A DNA stretch of 64,000 nucleotides, from the NCBI GenBank assembly GCA_012934845.2, contig WNNJ02001602.1:248001-312000 (forward strand), read 5' to 3'. A model generated the notes under the pieces. The model was given only the letters and a program-made list of their open reading frames with translations, had not been told where the DNA came from and did not search any database. The position numbers and the translations under genes were made by a program. Within the stretch, counting starts at the first letter, position 1. Every line of letters begins with the position of its first letter. Shown here in pieces: positions 54,350 through 64,000 of the stretch. Source of the stretch: Pomphorhynchus laevis (taxonomy: Eukaryota > Acanthocephala > Palaeacanthocephala > Echinorhynchida > Pomphorhynchidae).

Positions 54350-55200
54350 ATCGTCGTATAGTTAGTAATAGCGACAGACACATCCTACAGTCTAATTTAA
54401 ATACATTAGCTGCTTGGTCAGTTGAAAGTTGTTTAGTTATTAATATAGCGAAATGTGCTCACATGCATATAGGCAAAAAATTCCATCAACTACATATTTG
54501 ATTGACTCACAAAGATATTCACTCGTTAGTGAATATCGTGATTTGGGATGGTGGTGTCTACTAATCTTAGTACTAAGAAAAATACCTAGGCTATATGTGC
54601 TAAAGCTACTTGAATTTCTAGGGTGATCCGTAGGAGCTTTAGTAAACTGAATATTAACACATTTCGTGTATTGTATAATACCTTATGTCCAACTGTCTTA
54701 AATTATTGCTCGACCGTATCTTATTCCATTAGTAAAAGGGAAGAGCTACGAATTGAGCAGGTATTAAGACGTTCGTCTAAACGAATTTTAGCCCGCTATA
54801 ATCTAACCGATAATGAGCAATTAAGTCGTCTTAATATGCGGTGATTATCCTCACTCACAATACTAAACGACCTCAAAGCAATTAGGTGTGCAATGCATAA
54901 TGATAGTGATATGATTCGTTGCCTATTCCGAATTCACGATAACTCAAGAGTACATGGATAATCATTTATGCTAAGACGTAGAAAATGAAGAAAAAAACGC
55001 CATATAAATTTTGATGTAAGAGTAGTGCCTGCTTTGAATAGCCTATCGCTTGAGGTAGTGAATCATGTAAGTAGACGTACATTTATGGCATCTTCAAAGT
55101 CTCTGAACTTTATATGATATCATTTCATTTTATTTTTTATTTTTCTACTTTTTTGTAATTTGTGAAGGTGTCTTCTGAGCTATGCTCCCTGACATTTGAA
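54350..55200 (+). mobile_element. LINE RT 3' fragment (LINE-C relative)
   Basis: Begins exactly at the mariner edge with IYRRIVSNSDRHILQSNLNTLAAWSVESCLVINIAKCAHMHIG, the block just after the YADD box. EYRDLGWW and 54,623-54,844 (NINTFRVLYNTLCPTVLNYCSTVSYSISKREELRIEQVLRRSSKR) follow. There are several stops and frame changes. The 5' part of the RT is not found on the other side of the mariner. Confidence 0.8.
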
Positions 55201-56300
55201 TAATATATGGAGAGATTTAAAATATCGATATTACAATATTCAAAATTCTCACATAAGAGAATTTATAGAATATTTTTCCCTTACATAAGGAAAAATAGGA
55301 AATTCATCTCCAGGTTTTACTTTTTTTTATTCTACTTGTAATTTGTGAAGGTGTCTTCACAAATTAATGATTAAAAAATTAATCATTAATAAATTAATAT
55401 TATAATATTAATATATAATATTAATATATGATTAATATATTAATAAATATATTATATATTATTTATATTAATAAATATATTATATATATTATTTATATTA
55501 ATAAATATGATTAATTATATATTAATCATATGTAATTTATGATTAATTTATTAATCATAAATTAATTATTCTTCACAAATGTCTTCCCTGGGATTCTAGT
55601 AATAATTCCATTCTCTTAGCATTTTGATCCATGCATATCTCATTTTTTTGTTTGTTTTATCTCATTATGTTTTGTTCAGTATAATATTTTCGATCGGCGT
55701 ATTCCATTATTTCATTTCTTATTTTAATCTGAATTCGATCGGTACACATTTCATTTTTATAAATACATTTTCCATTTCCATTTAACTGATGTATAATTTA
55801 GATAAATGTATTGATTTTCCGTTATATTTACTGGATATATCATTTTATCTGTGAATGATGAAATGACATATATACAATTTAAAAGGTTTTGATCGGTTTT
55901 TCCGTTTTCATCAAAGCATATTTCTTTTAGACAACTATTTGTTTTCGGCGTATATACCTTTCGATCATAGCATACCCCCCCCATTTTATTCAGTTCTATC
56001 GATCCATAGACCATTTCAATCAATACATTTGTATTGGTGCGTATCTCTTAGGATCAATGATAATTTAATTCAACACTTAACTGATTTGATATGTACTAAT
56101 GCTTAACTATGGACTTTAATCTATAAGTTGTTTATTGAAATTTACAATTAGGACAAATTTTTATCAACTTTTCAAATCGTGTTCATCTGATTTGTTGAAC
56201 AAATTCTATAATTTTTGTTGAACATTGAAAAAAATTAATCAATGTACGAATTGGGTTGTCTCGTTCTGTTGATGCTATCAGTAACTGGCGAAACATAAAA
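55201..56300. other. AT-rich spacer, (ATTAAT)n, unknown minus-strand ORF
   Basis: 55,370-55,560 is an ATTAATATAT-type simple repeat. The minus frame 56,023-55,757 (88 codons) is Cys-containing with sequons NIT and NYT (VCYDRKVY, SCLKEICFDENGK, LLNCIYVI). It could be an exon of a secreted or membrane protein, but it has no recognised family and lies downstream of the receptor exon on that strand. Confidence 0.3.
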
Positions 56301-56364
56301 ATAAATTTATAAAGAAATATTGGAGCTGGTTAAAAGAAGAGGATTTTTTTATTGATATTATGCT

Positions 56365-58470
56365 AACCTCTGTTAGCATCGTTAGAAAATTACAATCTAT
56401 ATTGTAATTTTCTGGAGTGACCTGAAATTACCTGAAGATGCAAATAGAGGGTAGCGGAATATCAAATAAAATTTTTCTTTCTTTGATCCAGCTCCAATAA
56501 TTCTTTATCAAATTGAAATTTTCTGAAGATGCTAACAGAAGTTAGCGAAATACCAAATACAATTTTCCTTCTTTCTTTGATCCAGCTCCAATAATTCTTT
56601 ATCAAATTGAAATTTTCTGAGGATGCTAACAGAAGTCAGCGAAATACCAAAAAAATCTTCCTTCTTTCTTTGATCCAGCCCCAAAAATTCTTTATCAAAT
56701 TGTAATTTTCTGAATATGCTAACAGAAGTTAGCGAATTATCAAATAAAATTTCCCTTTCTTTGATCCAGCTCCAATAAGTCTTTATCAAATTGTAATTTT
56801 CTGAAGATGCTAACAGAAGTTAGCGAAATATTAAATACAATTTTCCTTCTTTCTTTGATCCAGCTCCAATAATTCTTTATCAAATTGAAATTTTCTGAGG
56901 ATGCTAACAGAAGTTAGCGAAATACCAAATAAAATCTTGCTTCTTTCTTCGATCCAGCCCCAAAAATTCTTTATCAAATTGTAATTTTCTGAAGATGCTA
57001 ACAGAAGTTAGCGAAATATCAAATAAAATTTCCCTTTCTTTGATCCAGCTCCAATAAGTCTTTATCAAATTGAAATTTTCTGAGGATGCTAACAGAAGTT
57101 AGCGAAATACCAAATAAAATTTTCCTTCTTTCTTTGATCCAGCTCCAATAATTCTTTATCAAATTGTAATTTTCTGAAGATGCTAACAGAAGTTAGCGAA
57201 ATATTAAATACAATTTTCCTTCTTTCTTTGATCCAGCTCCAATAATTCTTTATCAAATTGAAATTTTCTGAGGATGCTAACAGAAGTTAGCGAAATACCA
57301 AATAAAATCTTCCTTCTTTATTTGATCCAGCTCCAATAATTCTTTATCAAATTGTAATTTAAAGAAGATGCTAACAGAGGTTAGCGAAATAACAAATAAA
57401 ATTTTCATTCTTTCTTTGATCCAGCTCCAATAAGTCTATATCAAATTGTAATTTTCTGAAGATACTAACAGAAGTTAGCGAAATATCAAATAAAATTTTC
57501 CTTCTTTCTTTGATCCAGCCCCAAAAATTCTTTATCAAATTGTAATTTTCTGAAGATGCTAACAGAAGTTAGCGAAATATCAAATAAAATTTCCCTTTCT
57601 TTGATCCAGCTCCAATAAGTCTTTATCAAATTGTAATTTTCTGAGGATGCTAACAGAAGTTAGCGAAATACCAAATAAAATCTTCCTTCTTTATTTGATC
57701 CAGCTCCAATAATTCTTTATCAAATTGTAATTTTAAGAAGATGCTAACAGAGGTTAGCGAAATAACAAATAGAATTTTCCTTGTTTCTTTGATCGAGCTC
57801 CAATAAGTCTATATCAAATTGTAATTTTCTGAAGATACTAACAGAAGTTAGGGAAATATCAAATACAATTTTCTTCCTTTCCTTGATTCAGCTCCAATAA
57901 TTCTATCAAATTGTAATTTTCTGAAGATGCTAACATAATTTAGCGAAATATCAAATAAAATTTCCCTTTCTTTGATCCAGCTCCAATAAGTCTTTATCAA
58001 ATTGAAATTTTCTGAGGATGCTAACAGAAGTTAGCGAAATACCAAATAAAATCTTCCTTCTTTATTTGATCCAGCTCCAATAATTCTTTATCAAATTGTA
58101 ATTTAAAGAAGATGCTAACAGAGGTTAGCGAAATAACAAATAAAATTTTCCTTCTTTCTTTGATCCAGCTCCAATAATTCTTTATCAAATTGTAATTTTC
58201 TGAAGATGCTAACAGAAGTTAGCGAAATATCAAATAAAATTTTCCTTCTTTCTTTGATCCAGCCCCAAAAATTCTTTATCAAATTGTAATTTTCTGAAGA
58301 TGCTAACAGAAGTTAGCGAAATATCAAATAAAATTTCCCTTTCTTTGATCCAGCTCCAATAAGTCTTTATCAAATTGAAATTTTCTGAGGATGCTAACAG
58401 AAGTTAGCGAAATACCAAATAAAATCTTCCTTTTTATTTGATCCAGCTTCAATAATTCTTTATCAATAAT
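56365..58470. repeat. Minisatellite, 93-bp period, about 22 units
   Basis: Units carry GATGCTAACAGAAGTTAGCG, an A-rich CAAATAAAATTT stretch, TTTGATCCAGCTCCAATAA and TTCTTTATCAAATTG. Two main unit variants alternate irregularly: a shorter TTTCCCTTTCTTTG form and a longer TTTTCCTTCTTTCTTTG form. Each unit has the dyad GCTAAC-AGAA-GTTAGC. On the minus strand each unit contains CATCTTCAG, a good splice-acceptor match, and a frame QFDKELLELDQRKKE; 93 is a multiple of three. Stops break the frame in most units. Confidence 0.93.
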
Positions 58471-58510
58471 GGATCATTATCAACTATCTACAATAATTCA
58501 CATTTATTAT
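58471..58510. other. Array edge
   Basis: TAATGGATCATTATCAACTA follows the last unit. The same text, slightly changed, follows the isolated unit at 62,555-62,580 beyond LINE-F and the receptor exon. Confidence 0.6.
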
Positions 58511-58657
58511 TAATTTACACCAGAGTGAGCAAAAGCTCGTTATAAGGTGAGTCACAATAGTCACGAAGTTAAAATAAAAAAAATGAAAAATGTCATGTAA
58601 TTGTAGTCACAAAGTTCTTCAACTGTCGTTTGAATGCAGTTTTTGATGTACATGTTA

Positions 58658-61434
58658 CTATGTGAGCAGGTATATTGTTCCATACAGTGAGCACCCTATC
58701 TGGTAAACCTCTGCATACATCTCTGATGTGCCGTTTCGCCATGATGTGAAGGCCGTAACCTCTGAGTGTTGATGCCTTGCGGATGGGAAGATATCTGTCA
58801 AAGGATGATCACGACGGTTTACGGTTGCCCATGTCATCATCAAGTCTGATATTAAAAGAGACTTTTCTATTGATGTAATGCCTAGCAAGTGAATTCTACT
58901 TTCAAATAGTAAGCATCTTATCGAGGGAACCAAATGCGTTGCTTTGCGTAGAACCTTTTTAATATTCGTATGCTCAGTTTTTGATTGAGGATGCATGGCT
59001 TGCAATGCATATAACACGTGACTCAGAGTCAACGATTCATAAAGTGGTTTAAATGACGGAATGTCGACTCTGCGGATAGTTCTGCGTAGCATAGCAAGAA
59101 TTTTTAAGCACTTAGTTTTGGCGGAGTTGATATTTGTTTTTAGGTCATCTGTTATTATTACACCTAGGTCCTTGTAAGAGTTGACCACGTTTATTTGCCT
59201 TCCGCTTACTTCATAGTTTGCAATATGTCGCCTGCGTCCAATGTGCATATGATCACATTTTTCTGGGTTTATAGTCAGATTCATTGCACCTGCCCAATAC
59301 TGTAGGTTCGATATGCCCAATTGTAGGATGTGCACGACGTTGTCGTTTTTGATGGTCCGCCAAATTTTAATATTATCTGCATATAGAATACAGCCAGAAG
59401 CTATAAGTGGTATTACGCTATTGATGTATATATTGAAGAGCAATGGGCTCAAGACTGAATCTTGTGGAACTCCAGAGTGTAGTTGAATGTTAGATGAAAA
59501 CGAGTCTCCTATTTTAACCGTAAATGAGCGACTGTATTAGAGGTCAGAAATTCAATGGAGGATGCAGGTGCGCACTTTAATGTCATATGATTTACTGATA
59601 AGGATTGAATGGTCTACTCGATCAAACGCTCGCGATAAATCAAAAAAGACAATGTCAACGTCGTTTCCGGCATCTATCGAAGAGGCCCAGCTGTGTATCG
59701 CGGTGGGTAAGTTTGTAATAGTGAATCTTAGTTTACGAAACCATGTTGTTGATTATTCATGATTCCCTTCTTGTTGATGAATGCCTTAAATTCAGCAAGC
59801 ACTATTCGCTCTAAAAGTTTGCAAGATATGCATGTAAGGCTGATTAGACGGTAGTTCGATAAACGTGATTTATTTCCTTTCTTATAGATCGGGCACACTA
59901 TTGCGGTTCTTCACTCATCAGGTAAGGTCGATGTATATAACGAGGCAATAAATAGGTGATGAAGAGGTGTACACACAGTGGTAGCGAGTTCACGTAGGGC
60001 AATTGACGGTATGCCGTCTTGAACGATTTTTAGGGATTCGTCTAGATTAGCTGAGGTATTATTCCTTTCGAAACATCCTAACGTTAACTTCTTACTGATT
60101 GATGACGGGTACCTCATTGCAAATTCGTTTGCAAATAAATCAGTAATCGATTTTTGGTCGCATACCAAGTTGTCCGCATCGTCCAATATGCATTGTAGTA
60201 AGGCGTTTCTCAATTTGCTCTGCTTGGTTACAAATGAATAGAATCTCTTTGGGTCAGATCGAATTTGGGAACAGATTATTCAGGAATGTCCGTTGCTCAT
60301 TACGTTTAATTGACGTCGCGTAGTTTCGAGCTTTTCTGCAAGCCTCGAAAGTGCCGTGCCCAGTTCTGTATTTGTGAAATGCCAAGTTGCGTTTTTTGAT
60401 TGCCTGTCTTACAGAGTGTACGACCCATTGAGTTGCTTGCCTTGGTTTCGTTTCTACGTTCATGGTAGGTGAAAATATGTCAATCAGGTGTCGGAGCACG
60501 TCTCGAAAATCGTTTCATGCCATGTTTACGCCTACGGAGAATGGATCAAGCCACTGTTGATGTGACAAAAGTGCGGCAATAGTGGTGTAGTCAGTTTTGT
60601 ATACGTTGATTCTGGAAACAGGAGGCACAAGATCCTTGACGATGTTTGGAAATCTCAGTTTTATAATTAGCACGAGATGATCGCTGGATCCTAAGGGAGG
60701 CCTAAAGTGTATGTGTTTGACGTCATTGATGTTTTTGAGTGGCACAAGTCCAGAAGTGATGTGGACTCGTTTCTTATTCTCGTGAATTCGTGGACATGTT
60801 GCCCTAGGTCATGGTCTATGAAATATTCCAAAAGTAATTTTGACTCAATGTCACAGTTTTCCGTTTGTGAATAATTATTCCAACTTACATGAGGCATATT
60901 GAAGTCACCGCAGGTTAACAGCCCCTTCCTATGCAAGTGACGGTTGATCGAATTCTTAATGTCGATAGTTGGTGATCTGGGAGAGCGGTAAAACAAACCA
61001 ACAGTAATATGCGATTCCACGTTGGATTTAACTTTGATCCAGATGAGTTCGTTACCGGTTGAGTTATCAACAGTTGATTCAAGAATTTCACTGTATAGGG
61101 CATCAAAAACAAATATTACCACACCTCCACCACGTGAAGTTGTGTCTGCTCTGGGAACACTGTACCCAGGTATTGCGATTTCAGTATCACTGATCGACGA
61201 TGAGAGCCATGTTTCAGTAAGTGCTAAGATATCAAAAGTCTCTTCCTGTGTTAGATGATACAGTTCGTCGAGTTTATTCGGTAAGCTCAGAACATTAGAA
61301 AACATTACACGAAAATGGCAGAAGTCATTATTGGACATCGGCGCCATCGGAGAGTGAACTTTGATATTTGCCCGGTTGAGGTTGTCAAAAATACTATTTA
61401 ATGGCGTAACTGTTTCTGTAGGGTAGCGGCGCAC
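58658..61434 (-). pseudogene. LINE-F ORF2 (endonuclease + RT), broken
   Basis: The endonuclease frame 61,434-60,691 holds NVLSLPNKLDELYHL, ILALTETWLSSSISD, GGGVVIF, VGLFYRSPRSP, LTCGDFNMPHVSWNN and LLDLCHSKT. The next frame adds PPLGSSDHLVLIIKL. The linker has KPRQATQWVVHSVRQAIKKRNLAFHKYR. RT text: YKKGNKSRLSNYRLISLTCISCKLLERIV, QHGFVN, then 59,452-58,658 with SPLLFNIYINSV and ILYADNIKIWRT. The YADD box is YADN (codon 59,374-59,372), so a catalytic aspartate is lost. C-terminal blocks YKDLGVIITDDLK and LSHVLYALQAMHP are intact. Several stops and frame changes lie between 60,515 and 59,460. Confidence 0.88.
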
Positions 61435-61583
61435 ATATTACGTCTGTGATCTACTGCGACACAAAGTTTCTGGACGTCACCAGAGGTTACGAGTTGATTG
61501 CGAAGAGCGAAGTTTGGCCGCCAGTTCATACGCTTGTGTTGCACTACTTAAAAATTCTGAATTGATAGGTTAACTTCTCCATT

Positions 61584-61907
61584 TTATCTCCTCTCTATTA
61601 GTTCCAGTTTAGCGAGTTTTAGTCGAGCTCGTTCGTCTGGATCTAGATCTTGGAGAATATTCAGTCCAGTATCACAAAGTTTATACCGTTGTGAGAATAC
61701 ATTATCTCTCATTGTTTTGTTCTGAAATACTATTTTTAGAAGCCTTGGTCTCCCATCTTGTTGACGCTTACCCAAGCGAATCAAATTCACAATACGTATA
61801 AAATTAAATTTGTCTACGTTCTTTGATGACATCACAGAGAGGACCGTGCTTATCATATTCATGTCCTCTTTCAGTCGATAATGAATATTCAAACTGGAAG
61901 GTTTCAC
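61584..61907 (-). pseudogene. LINE-F ORF1, C-terminal part
   Basis: The 107-codon frame reads DMNMISTVLSVMSSKNVD...NLIRLGKRQQDGRPRLLKIVFQNKTMRDNVFSQRYKLCDTGLNILQDLDPDERARLKLAKLEL. This is the RNA-binding-like module shared with LINE-A ORF1 (RPRLLKVVL) and known from flatworm LINE ORF1 proteins. The upstream frame to ~62,050 (THTEENRARCLLVASE) is probably the broken N-terminal part. Confidence 0.75.
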
Positions 61908-62114
61908 TAGCTACTAGCAAACAGCGGGCACGATTTTCCTCTGTATGTGTAGTAGATCTTCTATGGCTTGAATAATTATTGCTCGGAGTATTCGATGGTG
62001 TCTACGGTACATGATTGAAAACTTCCTGTGTTGTTTTTGAAGGAGTGTGGTCGTGATTTGTTTCGAAAATGTGAAATAATCTTTAAATAATTTTATTTTC
62101 AAAAAAAGGCTTAC

Positions 62115-62476
62115 TTTATAATGCACGACTCATAATTTGGATCAGTCCGGAGTATATTGTAAATTCTCTTTTCATTTTCAAACGATGAATATTCATTTGG
62201 TGAGAATACTTTTACTGCATATTCTTGGTAATCATCATCTCTCCGTATTGCTCGATATATTCATCCGAATTTGCAACGTGCACGAATTTCTTTAAAACAT
62301 AACTCACTAATCGATATGGTTGATGGATTTGGAAGATGTTTCTCCTCTGCAGCGATACCAGATTCATTCGCAAGTTTCGGCCGCTCTCCAAACAAACGCA
62401 CAGATCGGTTACGAAGTAACACAAATGTAGCGATATTAGAGAACAAAAGTATGGCTAACAAGGGATACAGTATTAT
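62115..62476 (-). pseudogene. TGF-beta/BMP type II receptor exon (TM + kinase N-lobe), with in-frame TGA
   Basis: Host-derived exon of 362 nt bounded by AG (62,478-62,477) and a GTAAGC donor (62,114-62,109). It encodes a transmembrane helix IILYPLLAILLFSNIATFVLL, a basic stop-transfer RNRSVRLFGERPK, and a juxtamembrane segment. The kinase start follows: ISELCFKEIRARCKFG-stop-IYRAIRRDDDYQEYAVKVFSPNEYSSFENEKRIYNIL. AVKVF carries the ATP-binding Lys, and the F.NEK.IY text matches type II receptors (BMPR2, ACVR2). The TGA at 62,263-62,261 stands where ACVR2 has Cys in RGRFGCVW, and a loop Gly is Cys. It is either a dead exon copy, a sequencing error, or less likely a recoded TGA. Later kinase exons were not found; LINE-F and the minisatellite lie where they would follow. 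Confidence 0.72.
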
Positions 62477-62580
62477 CTAAGATGTAAATAGAGGGTAGCG
62501 AAATATTAGATAAAAATTTTGCTTTCTTTGATCCAGTTCCGATAATTCTTTATTAATAAATGGACCATTATCAACTATTT
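62477..62580. repeat. Isolated minisatellite-type unit
   Basis: AAGATGTAAATAGAGGGTAGCG, TTTCTTTGATCCAGTTCC and ATAATTCTTTATTAATAAATGG match the first, variant unit of the array at 56,430-56,520 and the array edge at 58,450-58,490. The receptor exon's acceptor AG lies in this unit's ...CATCTTAG. Confidence 0.75.
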
Positions 62581-62654
62581 AAAGTAAAAATAAATTCATG
62601 TTTTGATCCTACTTCAAAATTCCAAATTTAATAAATGGATTAAGATTTATTAGT

Positions 62655-62960
62655 GTGGATGTCGTTGCGTGTGCCTATCATCCGTGTAAGCAGCTGTTCT
62701 GTCTTCATGAATCCCCAATGTTATGTGGACACGAGCTATGTTTGAAGCATCGCTCAAAGCATCGAACAAATTGCACGACAGTGATGGATCGCGTCTGTAA
62801 ACGATGGAATGGATTATCACCTAGTGTGATCAACAGCTCTTCTGCTGTGCAATTCAAAGAACGCCTAAAGCTTAACCTCGTGAACTCTTGATGTTTTGTT
62901 TTTGTTTATTCGATGTGATGCTTCCTTACGAGCTTCAGCTCCCTTGGAAGTCGACATATA
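62655..62960 (+). mobile_element. LINE RT extreme C-terminus fragment (LINE-C type)
   Basis: RVCKRWNGLSPSVINSSSAVQFKERLKLNLVNS is the usual last block of CR1/Jockey-like RTs (W-N-x-L-P...F-K-x-x-L). A ~80-codon frame and a short 3' tail ending near ATAATAATATATTT (62,958) remain. Confidence 0.7.
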
Positions 62961-64000
62961 ATAATATATTTATAAAGTTTAAGAGAAATTTATAAAATTT
63001 TATCGCTTTTAATTCTTAGCGCTTGATGTTTCGGTAAATCCAGATTTAAATTAGCAAAAGAAACCAGCCTTCAAATAATCGAATTGATGATTTCAAGTTA
63101 AATAGACTTAAAAATAAATGTTTTATTTTATAACTTAATATTAAACTAACACCTTTAAGTTGTGGATATCGATCGTAATAACTAATTTTAGATGTAATCT
63201 ACTGACTTCTAGATTGACTTTTTCAATATTCAGCTTGTATTGAATTAAAAAATTACTTATGGAGAGTCACGCATGACACCACGTTTCAAGATATTCCGAT
63301 ATCAGCACATCATTGCGGCATGTTGATTTTACATACAGGATCAAATCTATATTGGTAATTTATATAAAACCCAATTACAAAAACGGCTATTTCATCTACT
63401 CCTCTTCCATAACACATCACACTCATTTTTTAATTGGCAAGCAAAACAGTTTATTGTCACGAAGGGTTTTGAAAAATAGAGGAATTCTGTGTAAATAATG
63501 TAGAAACGTTTTAGAAACAAATGGCAATGGAATTACCTTTGTAAAGAAGAACGAAGCCTTCAAAGTTGTTTTCAAGAAGCATACGAACTGATCACTACAG
63601 TATTTTATGGTCGGATCTGTCTAATTACAGTGCAAATACTTTAAAAGATACAAAAACTTGTAGATTCTGTTTAAAGATATTTTAAAATTCCAAAGATTTA
63701 AATGCTTAAGCTGACATACAAATATGCTAAAGCTACGTATAGAAACAAGGATGCAAATAGTAAAGCAAACACATGGCATCAACAAACAATCAATATTATG
63801 TTTGATAACATCATGTTATATTTAATAAAACATTTCTATGCCTTTACGAAAAAACACTAAAGGATAAAGTAAAGAACCCTATTCCTAAATACTTAAATTT
63901 GACAATCAGCTGGTCAAAATACAGTTACTTTAGCAACGCGTATAGTCCAAACAGCGTTTATTAATCGAACATTAGAGAACAATGGGTATGAACTAAACAT
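62961..64000. other. AT-rich terminal segment, nothing recognised
   Basis: Only short frames without known motifs were found, and no repeat matching the rest of the window. Confidence 0.4.

Larger units (their letters stand above)
58511..62090 (-). mobile_element. LINE-F, near full length
   Basis: The order, reading leftwards, is ORF1 (61,907-61,584), AP endonuclease (61,434-60,515), linker (60,500-59,911) and RT (59,910-58,658). The 3' end is near 58,515. It is a CR1/Jockey-like family distinct from LINE-A to D. Multiple frame changes are present. It lies on the same strand as the receptor exon just upstream, consistent with insertion into that gene's intron. Confidence 0.88.

Noticed and set aside
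1-64000. Genome-wide reassignment of TGA to an amino acid
   Set aside because: TGA occurs at a Cys position in the receptor exon and a Trp position in the mariner, but also at a Gly position in the mariner, and RPRD uses only standard codons; ordinary decay explains the pattern.

Overview
The window is AT-rich DNA from an animal nuclear genome and is mostly built of transposable elements. Two host-gene pieces show it is metazoan. One is the 5' part of an RPRD-family (RNA polymerase II CTD-interacting) gene with 45-49 bp introns at 43.07-45.40 kb (+). The other is one exon of a TGF-beta/BMP type II receptor kinase at 62.12-62.48 kb (-). Very short introns, Merlin and Penelope elements, and CR1/Jockey-like LINEs would suit a flatworm or a similar invertebrate, but the sequence does not settle the phylum.

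Layout. 0-1.3 kb: Penelope-like (PLE) RT scrap, a foldback repeat, and a repeat carrying a hammerhead-type ribozyme. 1.3-5.8 and 11.0-15.6 kb: two copies of one LINE (LINE-A, minus strand). Between them, 6.0-10.8 kb is a nest of a ~300 bp AT-rich interspersed repeat (R1). 16.5-17.4 kb: LINE 3' end. 18.6-22.6 kb: tandem repeats, a decayed RT C-terminal region and an acidic duplicated ORF. 23.4-24.3 kb: a Merlin (IS1595-type) transposase relic. 24.4-33.8 kb: nested LINE-B copies, PLE ends, a ~397 bp tandem repeat, a second and canonical hammerhead ribozyme, a (TA)n tract and LINE-C. 34-36.9 kb: LINE scraps. 36.9-41.4 kb: a LINE-B copy split by a PLE with an open RT + GIY-YIG frame. 41.8-42.6 kb: palindromic clusters of a third PLE-type end. 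43-45.4 kb: RPRD gene. 46-53 kb: repeats, an AP endonuclease fragment and LINE-D. 53.1-54.35 kb: a DD41D mariner. 54.35-55.2 kb: LINE RT tail. 56.3-58.5 kb: minisatellite of 93 bp period. 58.5-62.1 kb: LINE-F. 62.1-62.5 kb: receptor exon. 62.65-63.0 kb: LINE tail.

The clearest unusual signals are: (1) a 42-nt perfect minimal type I hammerhead ribozyme at 27,468-27,509 and a sister with one core change at 1,144-1,185; (2) degenerate hammerhead-like cores at three other PLE-type ends; (3) two separate LINE-B copies interrupted by PLE sequence at the same short TA tract, with a third copy showing the empty site; (4) two LINE-A copies sharing the same endonuclease lesions with patchy divergence that suggests conversion; (5) a receptor-kinase exon with TGA at a normally Cys position in its glycine loop. 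All identifications come from reading translations and alignments by eye; no database search was run.
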